Assembly: GCA_035695045.1 (NCBI GenBank)
Contig: DASSEX010000011.1
Span: forward strand, 1-41,490
Length of the DNA: 41,490 nucleotides
Source: DASSKP01 sp035695045
GTDB taxonomy: Bacteria; Actinomycetota; Actinomycetes; JAFAQI01
Direction of reading: 5' to 3'
Every line of letters starts with the position of its first letter. Positions within the stretch are counted from its first letter, which is position 1. This document shows positions 8,191 to 15,258 of this stretch, piece by piece. The translations under genes and the position numbers were made by a program. The notes under the pieces are model-generated. The model was given only the letters and a program-made list of their open reading frames with translations. It searched no databases and was not told where the DNA came from.

Positions 8191-8332
8191 CGCCCCGGCG
8201 CAGGCGCGCGGGGCGTGACCGACGCTCGGGGCACGAGGTGCGACCGGACGTCGTACGAACCACTCACCTGCGCGGGCCGCCACCTCTCGGTGGGCCTTCA
8301 CTCCCCGAAGGGAGAGCCTGCGGTCTTCGGCG
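8191..8332 (-). promoter_or_regulatory. L10 leader with attenuator-like hairpin
   Basis: The transcript upstream of rplJ, read on the minus strand, has the features of the actinobacterial L10 leader. It contains GAAGACCGCAGGC (about 8317-8329), a CTCCC-TTCG-GGGAG hairpin (8301-8314), a CCACC-GAGA-GGTGG hairpin (about 8281-8293) and a CGCGCAGG segment (about 8275). Near the end, 8191-8215 forms a strong GC hairpin (CGCCCCG/CGGGGCG arms, about 10 pairs with a bulge) followed by TTTC, resembling an attenuator. L10 or the L10-(L12) complex is known to bind such leaders. The identification is by remembered motif, not by a covariance-model search. Confidence 0.7.
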
Positions 8333-8338
8333 CGTTCG

Positions 8339-8347
8339 AGGCTAGCA
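8339..8347 (-). promoter_or_regulatory. Extended -10 promoter of rplJL
   Basis: On the minus strand the sequence TGCTAGCCT fits an extended -10 element (TGnTAnnnT). It lies in the gap just after the rplA stop at 8362 and would start RNA near 8332, exactly where the L10 leader motif begins. A good -35 was not seen. Confidence 0.55.
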
Positions 8348-8361
8348 GAGCGGACGCGGGC

Positions 8362-9093
8362 TCAGGCCGTGGCGGCCGGAGCCTCCTCGGCGCTCAGGTT
8401 GCGGGTGCGGTTGGGGTCGACCAGGATGCCCGGCCCCATCGTCGTGGAGATCGCGACCTTCTTGAGGTAGCGGCCCTTCGCGGCGGAGGGCTTGGCGCGC
8501 AGCACCTCGTCGAGAGCGGCGGCGTAGTTCTCGACCAGCTGCTCCTCGGTGAACGACGTCTTGCCGATGACGAAGTGCAGGTTGGCCTGGCGGTCGACGC
8601 GGTACTCGATCTTGCCGCCCTTGATGTCCTCGACCGCCTTGGCGACGTCGTTGGTGACGGTGCCGGTCTTGGGGTTGGGCATCAGGCCACGGGGCCCGAG
8701 GACGCGGCCGAGCCGGCCGACCTTGCCCATCATGTCCGGGGTGGCGACCGCGGCGTCGAAGTCCATCTTGCCGCCGTTGACCTGCTCGATCAGCTCGTCG
8801 CCGCCGACGATGTCAGCGCCCGCTGCGCGCGCCTCCTCGGCCTTGTCGCCGGTGGCGAACACCGCGACGCGCGCCGTCTTGCCGGTGCCGTGCGGGAGGG
8901 AGACGGTGCCGCGGACCATCTGGTCGGCCTTGCGGGGGTCGACGCCGAGCCGCATGGCGACCTCGACCGTGGAGTCGAACCGCTTCGTGGTGGTGGTCTG
9001 CTTCGCGAGGCGGACCGCCTCGAGCGGGGAGTAGAGCCGCTCCTTGTCGATGAGAGCTGCGGCCTGCTCGTAGGACTTGCTGCGCTTGGTCAT
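8362..9093 (-). CDS. rplA: 50S ribosomal protein L1
   Basis: 243-residue L1, which binds 23S rRNA in the L1 stalk and, in many bacteria, represses the rplKA mRNA. It has the full family length with the conserved segments FDSTVEVAMRLGVDPRKADQMVRG, the central RGLMPNPKTGTVT, and ISTTMGPGI near the end. The ATG at 9093 has an AAGGAGAAG ribosome site. It follows rplK after a 102-base gap that contains a marked hairpin. Downstream, rplJ has its own promoter and leader. Confidence 0.98.
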   Translation of the reverse strand: MTKRSKSYEQAAALIDKERLYSPLEAVRLAKQTTTTKRFDSTVEVAMRLGVDPRKADQMVRGTVSLPHGTGKTARVAVFATGDKAEEARAAGADIVGGDELIEQVNGGKMDFDAAVATPDMMGKVGRLGRVLGPRGLMPNPKTGTVTNDVAKAVEDIKGGKIEYRVDRQANLHFVIGKTSFTEEQLVENYAAALDEVLRAKPSAAKGRYLKKVAISTTMGPGILVDPNRTRNLSAEEAPAATA

Positions 9094-9145
9094 GTGCTTC
9101 TCCTTGTGGTCCAGGCGGACGCCGTACGACGTCCTCCCACGGTGG

Positions 9146-9191
9146 CCAATCGCCGCATGTCGGCCTTCTATGGCCGGTATCTGGCGATTGG
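9146..9191 (-). promoter_or_regulatory. Two-stem hairpin between rplK and rplA
   Basis: An outer 9-pair stem (CCAATCGCC at 9146-9154 with GGCGATTGG at 9183-9191) encloses a 6/6 internal loop and an inner 5-pair stem (CGGCC/GGCCG) capped by a 6-base loop. It fills most of the rplK-rplA gap. The two helices around a symmetric loop could be an L1-binding or RNA-processing site. Which one cannot be decided from sequence. Confidence 0.55.
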
Positions 9192-9195
9192 TTGG

Positions 9196-9627
9196 TCAGT
9201 CGGTGACGGTGATGCCCATCGAACGGGCGGTGCCGGCGATGATCTTCGCCGCCGCGTCGATGTCGTTGGCGTTGAGGTCCTGCATCTTGCTCTCGGCGAT
9301 CTCGCGAACCTGTGCCTGGCTGATGGTCGCGACCTTCGTCTTGTGCGGCTCGCCGGAGCCCTTCTCGACGCCGGCGGCCTTGAGGATCAGCCGCGCAGCC
9401 GGCGGCGTCTTGGTGATGAACGAGAAGGTGCGATCCTCGTAGACGGTGATCTCGACCGGCACGACGTTGCCGCGCTGGGACTCGGTCGCCGCGTTGTACT
9501 GCTTGCAGAACTCCATGATGTTGACGCCGTGCTGACCCAGCGCTGGGCCGACGGGCGGCGCGGGGGTCGCGGCGCCGGCGTTGATCTGCAGCTTGATCAG
9601 ACCGGCGATTTTCTTCTTGGGAGGCAT
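9196..9627 (-). CDS. rplK: 50S ribosomal protein L11
   Basis: 143-residue L11, which binds the GTPase-associated region of 23S rRNA and supports factor-dependent GTP hydrolysis. The N-terminal domain has the Pro-rich PAPPVGPALGQHGVNIMEFCK motif and the C-terminal RNA-binding domain has KVATISQAQVREIAE and GTARSMGITV. Start ATG at 9627 is 10 bases after the nusG stop. Order secE-nusG-rplK-rplA is the classical bacterial arrangement. Confidence 0.98.
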   Translation of the reverse strand: MPPKKKIAGLIKLQINAGAATPAPPVGPALGQHGVNIMEFCKQYNAATESQRGNVVPVEITVYEDRTFSFITKTPPAARLILKAAGVEKGSGEPHKTKVATISQAQVREIAESKMQDLNANDIDAAAKIIAGTARSMGITVTD

Positions 9628-9637
9628 GTCAGGGTCC

Positions 9638-10549
9638 TCAGATCTTCGATACCTGGCTGAAAGAGAGCTCGACCGGTGTCTCGCGGCCGAAGATGGACAC
9701 GAGGACCTTGAGTCGCTGGGCCTCGGGGTTGATCTCGTTGATGGTCGCCGGCAGCGTCGCGAACGGGCCGTCCATGACCGTGACCGACTCGCCGACCTGG
9801 AAGTCGACGACCTTCGGCGCCTCGGCGCGCTTGACGTCCTTCGGCTTCGGCGCGAGGAAGCGCACGACCTCCTCGACGGTCAGCGGCGTGGGGTGCGTCG
9901 TGCCGACGAACCCGGTGACGCTGGGGGTGTTCTTGACGGCCGACCACGACTCGTCGGTGAGATCCATCCGCACCAGCACGTAGCCCGGGAACACCTTCGA
10001 CTGCACGACCTGGCGCTTGCCCTGCTTGATGACCGTCTCGTCCTGGGTGGGCACCTCGATCTGGAAGATGAAGTCCTCCATGTTGAGCGAGGCGATCCGG
10101 GTCTCGAGGTTGGCCTTCACCTTGTTCTCGTAGCCGGCGTAGGTGTGGACGACGTACCAGTCGCCGGGGAGCGTGCGCAGCCGGTCGCGGAACGCCTCGA
10201 CCGGGTCGGCCTCCTCGTCGAGCTCGGCCGCGAGGACGCCGGTGCCGTTGACGCTGCTGTCCGCCGTGGGCTCGTCGGCTTCCGGTGGCGCCGTGAACGT
10301 CGGCTCGACCGACGGCGCGTCCGCCTGCTCGGCGTCGGCGGACTCGTCGGACTCAGCGGCGGCGTCCTCGATGTAGCCGGGCGTCGGGTCCTCGTTGAAC
10401 CCGAGGCCGGTCTCCTCGATGGTGTCGGCGCCGGAACCGGCCGCGGTCGCCGGAACGACGTCGCCGACGGTCTCCTCGATCGCCTCGGCCTGCTCGGACA
10501 GCGGCTCGTCGCCGTTGTCGGCAGGCTGCTCGGCGGGGAACTCGGTCAC
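9638..10549 (-). CDS. nusG: Transcription termination/antitermination factor NusG with long N-terminal tail
   Basis: NusG binds RNA polymerase and modulates elongation, pausing and Rho action. The start is a GTG at 10549 with a GAGG site upstream, giving 303 residues. The NGN domain begins near residue 125 with WYVVHTYAGYENKV and includes SKVFPGYVLVRM. The KOW domain begins near 245 with VGESVTVMDGPFATL. The first roughly 120 residues are a low-complexity acidic stretch (Glu, Asp, Ala, Thr, Pro). Actinobacterial NusG proteins commonly carry such N-terminal extensions, but it is worth noting that the neighbouring L10 has a similar acidic tail at the other end. Confidence 0.97.
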   Translation of the reverse strand: MTEFPAEQPADNGDEPLSEQAEAIEETVGDVVPATAAGSGADTIEETGLGFNEDPTPGYIEDAAAESDESADAEQADAPSVEPTFTAPPEADEPTADSSVNGTGVLAAELDEEADPVEAFRDRLRTLPGDWYVVHTYAGYENKVKANLETRIASLNMEDFIFQIEVPTQDETVIKQGKRQVVQSKVFPGYVLVRMDLTDESWSAVKNTPSVTGFVGTTHPTPLTVEEVVRFLAPKPKDVKRAEAPKVVDFQVGESVTVMDGPFATLPATINEINPEAQRLKVLVSIFGRETPVELSFSQVSKI

Positions 10550-10595
10550 GGCGCGGGATACCTCGGAATTCTCGGTGGCAGGGCGGGGGTCGGCG

Positions 10596-10853
10596 TCAGC
10601 CGAAGATGGACAGAACGCCCTTGGTGAACAGGTAGTCGTAGAGAGCGACCAGGGCGACCATCGCGGTGACGAACACGATCGACACGATCGTGTAGGTCAC
10701 CAGCTCGTTGCGGGTCGGCCAGATGACCTTGCGGAGCTCGGCCACGACCTGACGGTTGTAGGTCGCGACACGGGTCCCCATGCCCGGGCGCTTCGCCCCG
10801 CGCCCACCACCCGCGGGTGCCGGAGCCGGGGGGCGCTCACTGGTCTGCGTCAC
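10596..10853 (-). CDS. secE: Preprotein translocase subunit SecE
   Basis: 85-residue SecE, the small essential clamp subunit of the SecYEG protein-export channel in the cytoplasmic membrane. Start is a GTG at 10853 with GGAGG about 11 bases upstream. Residues 1-25 are a flexible Pro/Gly/Ala-rich cytoplasmic part. The amphipathic helix with the family motif EVVAELRKVIWPTR-like sequence (here VVAELRKVIWPTRNEL) is at about residues 36-52. One transmembrane helix follows (TYTIVSIVFVTAMVALVALYDYLF). The gene is 42 bases after tRNA-Trp and is followed by nusG, which is the normal order. Confidence 0.97.
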   Translation of the reverse strand: MTQTSERPPAPAPAGGGRGAKRPGMGTRVATYNRQVVAELRKVIWPTRNELVTYTIVSIVFVTAMVALVALYDYLFTKGVLSIFG

Positions 10854-10898
10854 CGGCTGTCCTCACCTCCACGTCGCGCTCGTCGGTCACGTCTCTAG

Positions 10899-10971
10899 CA
10901 GGGCAGGAGGGACTCGAACCCCCAACCGCCGGTTTTGGAGACCGGAGCTCTGCCAATTGAGCCACTGCCCT
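10899..10971 (-). tRNA. trpT: tRNA-Trp (anticodon CCA)
   Basis: 73-base tRNA. The acceptor AGGGCAG pairs with CTGCCCT. The anticodon loop CTCCAAA is flanked by CCGGT/ACCGG and gives anticodon CCA. The T arm contains GGTTCGAGTCC. No CCA is encoded at the 3' end. tRNA-Trp upstream of secE is a conserved arrangement in actinobacteria. Confidence 0.97.
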
Positions 10972-11105
10972 CCACCCGACGCGGCGTACCCAGGGCACGC
11001 GCGGCGGACGCGCCAGTGTACGTCGGGCGCGAGGAGGGGGTCGAACCGGTGAATCCGGGCCCAATGCGGTGGACCGTCGCAGGAGCCATACGGGACCATA
11101 GTGGC

Positions 11106-12320
11106 GTGCTCGCTGCCCCTCGTTCCCGTGTCTCCGCCCGAATCGCCGCGATCAGCGAGTCCGCCACGCTCGCCGTCGACGCCAAGGCCAAGGCGCTCAA
11201 GGCCGCCGGCCGCGACGTCATCGGCTTCGGCGCCGGGGAGCCCGACTTCCCGACGCCCGACCCGATCGTCGAGGCGGCGATCGCCGCGTGCCGCGACCCG
11301 CGGATGCACCACTACACGCCCGCGGGGGGCCTCCCGGAGCTAAAGGAGGCGATCGCGGCCAAGACGGCCCGCGACTCGTCGTACGCCGTCCAGCCCGGCC
11401 AGGTCCTCGTGACCAACGGGGGCAAGCAGGCCGTCTTCCAGGCGTTCGCCACCCTGATCGACCCCGGCGACGAGGTCCTGCTGCCGGCGCCGTACTGGAC
11501 GACCTACCCGGAGTGCATCCAGCTGGCGGGCGGCACGGTCGTCGAGGTGCCGACCGACGAGTCGACCGGCTACCTCGCGTCAGTGGAGCAGCTCGAGGCG
11601 GCGCGGACCGAGCGCACGAAGGCCCTGCTGTTCTGCTCGCCGTCGAACCCGACCGGCGCCGTCTACCCGACCGAGCAGGTCGAGGCGATCGGACGCTGGG
11701 CCGTCGAGCACGGCATCTGGGTCATCGCCGACGAGATCTACGAGCACCTCGTCTACGACGGAGCCGTCGCCTCGTCGATGCCGGTGGTCGTGCCGGACCT
11801 CGCCGAGACCTGCGTCGTCGTCAACGGCGTGGCCAAGACCTACGCCATGACCGGCTGGCGCGTGGGCTGGATGATCGGTCCGGACGACGTCATCAAGGCC
11901 GCGACCAACCTGCAGTCGCACGCGACGTCCAACGTGTCCAACGTGTCCCAGGCCGCTGCGGTTGCCGCGCTGCGCGGTGACCTGTCGGCCGTCGCCGAGA
12001 TGCGCGAGGCCTTCGACCGCCGTCGCCGCACCATGGTCCGGATGCTGCAGGAGATCGACGGCGTGACCTGCCCCGAGCCGAAGGGCGCCTTCTACTGCTT
12101 CCCGGCGGTCAAGGACCTCCTCGGCCGCCCGATCCGCGGCCGCACGGCGCAGTCGTCCGCCGAGCTCGCCGAGATCGTCCTCGATGAGGCCGAGGTCGCC
12201 GTCGTGCCCGGCGAGGCCTTCGGTGCCCCGGGCTACTTCCGGCTGTCCTACGCGCTCGGTGACGACGACCTCACGGAGGGCATCACCCGGCTGCAGAAGC
12301 TCCTTGCCGAGGCGCAGTAG
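11106..12320 (+). CDS. aspC: Pyridoxal-phosphate aminotransferase, aspartate aminotransferase type
   Basis: Class I/II fold-type I aminotransferase of about 404 residues, probably aspartate:2-oxoglutarate transaminase of subgroup Ib. I chose GTG at 11106, from which the sequence runs directly into the family N-terminus (SRVSARIAAISESATLAVDAKAKALKAAG). Key sites are FGAGEPDFPTP for substrate binding, TNGGKQAVFQAF, SPSNPTGAVY, the ADEIY Asp/Tyr contacting the cofactor, and the Schiff-base lysine in GVAKTYAMTGWR. The C-terminal arginine is in FRLSYAL. An in-frame ATG at 11064 is possible but has no better ribosome site. Its 3' end overlaps that of the convergent patatin gene by 38 bases. Confidence 0.93.
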   Translation: MLAAPRSRVSARIAAISESATLAVDAKAKALKAAGRDVIGFGAGEPDFPTPDPIVEAAIAACRDPRMHHYTPAGGLPELKEAIAAKTARDSSYAVQPGQVLVTNGGKQAVFQAFATLIDPGDEVLLPAPYWTTYPECIQLAGGTVVEVPTDESTGYLASVEQLEAARTERTKALLFCSPSNPTGAVYPTEQVEAIGRWAVEHGIWVIADEIYEHLVYDGAVASSMPVVVPDLAETCVVVNGVAKTYAMTGWRVGWMIGPDDVIKAATNLQSHATSNVSNVSQAAAVAALRGDLSAVAEMREAFDRRRRTMVRMLQEIDGVTCPEPKGAFYCFPAVKDLLGRPIRGRTAQSSAELAEIVLDEAEVAVVPGEAFGAPGYFRLSYALGDDDLTEGITRLQKLLAEAQ

Positions 12321-13191
12321 CGAGTTCCGCGGCGATCATCGCCCGGCCGGCTTCCCGTCCGGCGGCGAGCAACGACGACGTCCGGGAGAAGTCGCGGAGG
12401 TCGTGGCGGCCGAGCCGCATCGGCGGCAACGTGACCACGCGCTGACCAGGGGTCACGACGGGAGAGCGCCGGCCGAGGTGTGACCGGCTGATCGCGAAGC
12501 TTTCCAGCAAGACGTCGAGAGCCGTCATGCCCTCTCCGACCCAGCCGTGGAAGTCCTGCGCGACGTCGAGGACCCAAACGCGCGCCGCACCGAGGTCGAC
12601 GGCGCGCTGTGCCGGGACAGGGCAGCTCACCCCGCCGTCGACGTGCTGGCTGCCCGCGAGCGTGACCGGGGGGAACAGGCCCGGCAGGCAGGCGCTCGCC
12701 GCGAGCACCTCGACCGGATCGCCGGCCGTCCACCAGACCGGCTCGCCCGCGAGCAGGTCGGTGGTGACGACGTGGCACGGGATCTCGGTGTGGGCGAGGT
12801 CCACGACCGGGACGCAGTCGGCGATCAGTCCTCGCAGCCCTTCGGGCGAGTAGAGGTGGTCGGTCCGGGACGCGAGCCGGCGGGCCACGGAGAACCGGCC
12901 GTCCGGGAAGATCAGCTCGCGCGTGATGCCGCGCCAGACCTGCTCGAGCTCACGAACCCGTTCGATCGTCGGCCCGGCCGCGATGAAGGCCGCGTTGAGC
13001 GCTCCCGCCGAGCACCCGACCACGGCGTCCGGCACGATGCCGCTCTCGAACAGCGCCTGCAGCGCCCCGACCTGCGCGGCAGCGAGGCTGCCGCCGCCGG
13101 AGAAGACGACGGCTTCCCGGATCTCCCGCGCGGGCTCTGACGCAGGCGCGGCGTCTCGCCGCCCGCGGCGCCAGAGCGGGAGAACCGTCAC
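12283..13191 (-). CDS. Patatin-like phospholipase
   Basis: 302-residue patatin-fold acyl hydrolase, probably cytoplasmic or membrane-associated. The GTG at 13191 is chosen because a perfect GGAGG lies 6 bases upstream; a longer ATG reading frame from 13296 has no such site. The glycine-rich oxyanion loop is FSGGGSLAA (residues 30-38), the nucleophile elbow is GCSAG with Ser61, and the catalytic Asp is in HVDGGV. These give the full Ser-Asp dyad. The oxyanion loop has Ser-Leu instead of the more usual Ala/Arg after the three glycines. The likely activity is hydrolysis of phospholipid or other acyl esters, but the substrate is unknown. The last 38 bases overlap the aminotransferase gene tail to tail. 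Confidence 0.9.
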   Translation of the reverse strand: MTVLPLWRRGRRDAAPASEPAREIREAVVFSGGGSLAAAQVGALQALFESGIVPDAVVGCSAGALNAAFIAAGPTIERVRELEQVWRGITRELIFPDGRFSVARRLASRTDHLYSPEGLRGLIADCVPVVDLAHTEIPCHVVTTDLLAGEPVWWTAGDPVEVLAASACLPGLFPPVTLAGSQHVDGGVSCPVPAQRAVDLGAARVWVLDVAQDFHGWVGEGMTALDVLLESFAISRSHLGRRSPVVTPGQRVVTLPPMRLGRHDLRDFSRTSSLLAAGREAGRAMIAAELATAPRQGASAAG

Positions 13192-13362
13192 GTCGCACCT
13201 CCGACCGTCGCACCCCTCGATGCCTTTGGTCTCGGCACGAGTGGCCCCGGGGCTGAGCCCGAGGTGTCGGGGTCGTACCCCGCACGGTAAGCACACATGC
13301 GAACGGTGGCCATCGTCCGTTCAGGCTGGTGCGGGAGCACTGGCTCGATCGCCCCACCCTCA

Positions 13363-13375
13363 GCCCGCTGCGGGC
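13363..13375 (-). terminator. Short hairpin after the glycosyltransferase gene
   Basis: GCCCGC and GCGGGC arms separated by one base (five pairs with a 3-base loop) lie directly after the stop at 13377. There is no T-run. It is a weak terminator candidate. The gap 13192-13376 also holds a small CGGGGT/ACCCCG repeat (13268-13282) and nothing else that I can support. Confidence 0.3.
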
Positions 13376-13376
13376 G

Positions 13377-14342
13377 TCAGCGGGGGGTGAGGACGTCGGG
13401 GCGGTTGCGAAAGCGCTGGAGGAGGCGGTTGTAGGTCTTGACCGACTCCTTGTCGCGGTAGCCGGGGTCGGTGTCGTGGTAGCCGCGGTGCCGGTCCTGT
13501 CGGCACGGCAGCGCATCGCCGAGCGCGACAAGCCGTCCGGTGGACCCGGCGGCGCGGGCGGCCGCTCGCAGCGCGAGCGAGAACTCGAGATCCGCGTTCC
13601 GGTAGAAGCGCGCCTTGGGATGCGCTCCTCCGGCTGCCAGGGCGAGATCGCGCCGCATCGCGAAGAGATAGCCCAGCAGCACGTCGACGTCGCCCGCAGC
13701 CGCGTCGCGCACCGAGCGCCACTCGTCGTCGACGTCGACGTCGGCCCCGCGCCATCCCGCGGCCGCGACCTCGCGGTCGGCAGCGATCGCGTCCAGGAGC
13801 GGGGTGAGCGCATCGCCGGTGAACACGGTCGACAGGTCACACCAGACGTGCACGGTCGCGACGTCGGCGCGCAGCAGTGCGTTACGTGCCTGACCCCAGC
13901 CGAGACTTCCTCCGCGCCATGCCGGCGCGGCCTCGACGTGCCACTCCTCCAGGCGGTCCTCGGCGAGCTCGTGCAGCGCGGCACCCGCCCCGTCGACGTC
14001 GCCGAGGTCGAGGGCCTGTACGACGACATCGCCGGGCGTGTGTTCGAGAAGAGCGCTCACGCAGGTGCGCACATCGTCCGGCCAACCGTCGACGATGACG
14101 CTCACCGTCGCCCGGCGCTGGTCAGCCGTCGCGGCGTTGTCCGGCAGCGCGGCGAGTGAGGGCAGGACGTCGTACGGCGGTCGGGGATGCAGGTCGAAGC
14201 CGTCCGCGGTGTCGGTGACGACCCAGCCGGCATCGGCGATCTCGTCGCGCAACCGGTCGGCGGCGCCGAAGTCGCGCTCGGCGCGCGCAGCGGCCCGCTG
14301 CTCGGCCAGCGCGACGACGTCCGGCGGGGCGCCGCCGGTCAT
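13377..14342 (-). CDS. CysRS-tail-like domain fused to family 2 glycosyltransferase-like domain
   Basis: 321-residue protein. Residues 1-55 (ALAEQRAAARAERDFGAAD, RLRDEIADAGWVVTDTADG) closely resemble the C-terminal end of cysteinyl-tRNA synthetase. The rest, from about residue 75 (ATVSVIVDGWPDDVRTCVSALLEHT), resembles a divergent GT-A fold glycosyltransferase. It shows a DLS segment near residue 170 in the position of a metal-binding motif, and a FYRNADLEFSLALR segment near 255 like the acceptor/catalytic region. The ATG at 14342 overlaps the hadB stop (ATGA), so it is co-translated with the HadAB dehydratase genes. The donor and acceptor are unknown. I have reasonable confidence in the CysRS-like tail and moderate confidence in the glycosyltransferase assignment. 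Confidence 0.75.
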   Translation of the reverse strand: MTGGAPPDVVALAEQRAAARAERDFGAADRLRDEIADAGWVVTDTADGFDLHPRPPYDVLPSLAALPDNAATADQRRATVSVIVDGWPDDVRTCVSALLEHTPGDVVVQALDLGDVDGAGAALHELAEDRLEEWHVEAAPAWRGGSLGWGQARNALLRADVATVHVWCDLSTVFTGDALTPLLDAIAADREVAAAGWRGADVDVDDEWRSVRDAAAGDVDVLLGYLFAMRRDLALAAGGAHPKARFYRNADLEFSLALRAAARAAGSTGRLVALGDALPCRQDRHRGYHDTDPGYRDKESVKTYNRLLQRFRNRPDVLTPR

Positions 14343-14767
14343 GCGAGCTGGACGACCGCCCGGGCCTTGGCCAGCACCTTGCTGTCACCGACGCGCGCAT
14401 CGAGGTCGACGGCGACACGGTTGCCGTCGAGCTTCTCCGCAACGGTGCCGCTCACCTCGAGCGTGGCGCCCTTGTCGTCGTCCGGTACGGCGACCGGCGA
14501 GGAGAAGCGCACGCCGTACTCGACGACGGCGCCCGGGTCGCCCGCCCAGTCGGTGACCACGCGACCGGCCTCGGCCATGGTGAACATGCCGTGCGCGATG
14601 ACGTTCGGAAGGCCGACCGACGTCGCCACCCGCTCGTTCCAGTGGATGACGTTGAAGTCGCCGGAGGCGCCGCAGTACTGGATGAGGTTGACCCGCTGCA
14701 CCTGGAAGGTCTGCGCGGGCAGCGCGGTGCCGACCTCGACGTCGTCGTAGCTGAGCTTCGCCGTCAT
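14339..14767 (-). CDS. hadB: MaoC-like (3R)-hydroxyacyl dehydratase subunit HadB
   Basis: 142-residue hot-dog-fold dehydratase, the same length as mycobacterial HadB. The hydratase-2 motif GASGDFNVIHWNE carries the catalytic Asp and His, and NVIAHGMFTMAEAG follows it as in MaoC proteins. It dehydrates (3R)-hydroxyacyl chains in fatty acid elongation, acting as a heterodimer with HadA, encoded 5 bases upstream. In M. tuberculosis HadAB and HadBC serve FAS-II mycolate synthesis. No hadC is found here, so only the HadAB form is available from this locus. The stop overlaps the start of the downstream glycosyltransferase-like gene. Confidence 0.92.
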   Translation of the reverse strand: MTAKLSYDDVEVGTALPAQTFQVQRVNLIQYCGASGDFNVIHWNERVATSVGLPNVIAHGMFTMAEAGRVVTDWAGDPGAVVEYGVRFSSPVAVPDDDKGATLEVSGTVAEKLDGNRVAVDLDARVGDSKVLAKARAVVQLA

Positions 14768-14772
14768 GCCGG

Positions 14773-15237
14773 TCAGCCTTCCTGTGCCGAAGCGGCCGTG
14801 CCGCGCGACACGATCGTGTTGTAGGCCGTCGCGATCCGCTCGCCCTCGGTCGTCTGCACCTCTTGCCGGATCGTCAGCAGCTCGTTGCGGCCGGCGTCGC
14901 GGATGTCCTCGACGACGCTGGTCGCGGTGAGGACGTCGCCGGGGCGCACCGGACGGTGGTGGACGTAGCGCTGCTCGCCGTGGACCACGAGCGCGTAGTT
15001 GAGACCGAGCTCTGGGTCGCCGACCGGGCCGACACCGAGACGGAAGCCGAGCACGGTGAGGAACGTCGGCGGCGCGATGACGTCGGGATGACCGAGCGCC
15101 TTCGCGGCCTCCGGGTCGCGGTAGGCGGGGTTCGGGTCGCCGATGGCGTCCGCGAACTTGCGGATCATCTCGCGGCCGACCTCGTAGGTCTGGTCGGAGG
15201 AGTACTCCCGACCGATGAAGTCACGGTTGAGCGGCAT
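14773..15237 (-). CDS. hadA: MaoC-like dehydratase subunit HadA
   Basis: 154-residue N-terminal-type MaoC dehydratase (FAS1-like dehydratase family). It is the non-catalytic partner of HadB that shapes the acyl-chain pocket. Typical features are FIGREYSSDQTYEVGREMIRKFADAIGD, the APPTFLTVL segment, and EQRYVHHRPVRPGDVL. It has the D-P-N-P-A-Y sequence where HadB has the catalytic Asp/His motif, consistent with the non-catalytic role. The ATG at 15237 has no ribosome site, but a TAGCGT box lies 7 bases upstream, suggesting a leaderless transcript starting at the gene. In M. tuberculosis rpmG2 directly precedes hadA; here the adenylate cyclase gene intervenes. Confidence 0.92.
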   Translation of the reverse strand: MPLNRDFIGREYSSDQTYEVGREMIRKFADAIGDPNPAYRDPEAAKALGHPDVIAPPTFLTVLGFRLGVGPVGDPELGLNYALVVHGEQRYVHHRPVRPGDVLTATSVVEDIRDAGRNELLTIRQEVQTTEGERIATAYNTIVSRGTAASAQEG

Positions 15238-15244
15238 GGCGCGG

Positions 15245-15250
15245 ACGCTA
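15245..15250 (-). promoter_or_regulatory. Candidate -10 for leaderless hadA
   Basis: TAGCGT on the minus strand fits the actinobacterial TANNNT -10. It ends 7 bases before the hadA ATG, so RNA would start at or next to the start codon. No ribosome site is present in the 21-base gap after the cyclase gene. Confidence 0.45.
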
Positions 15251-15258
15251 CAACAGCG

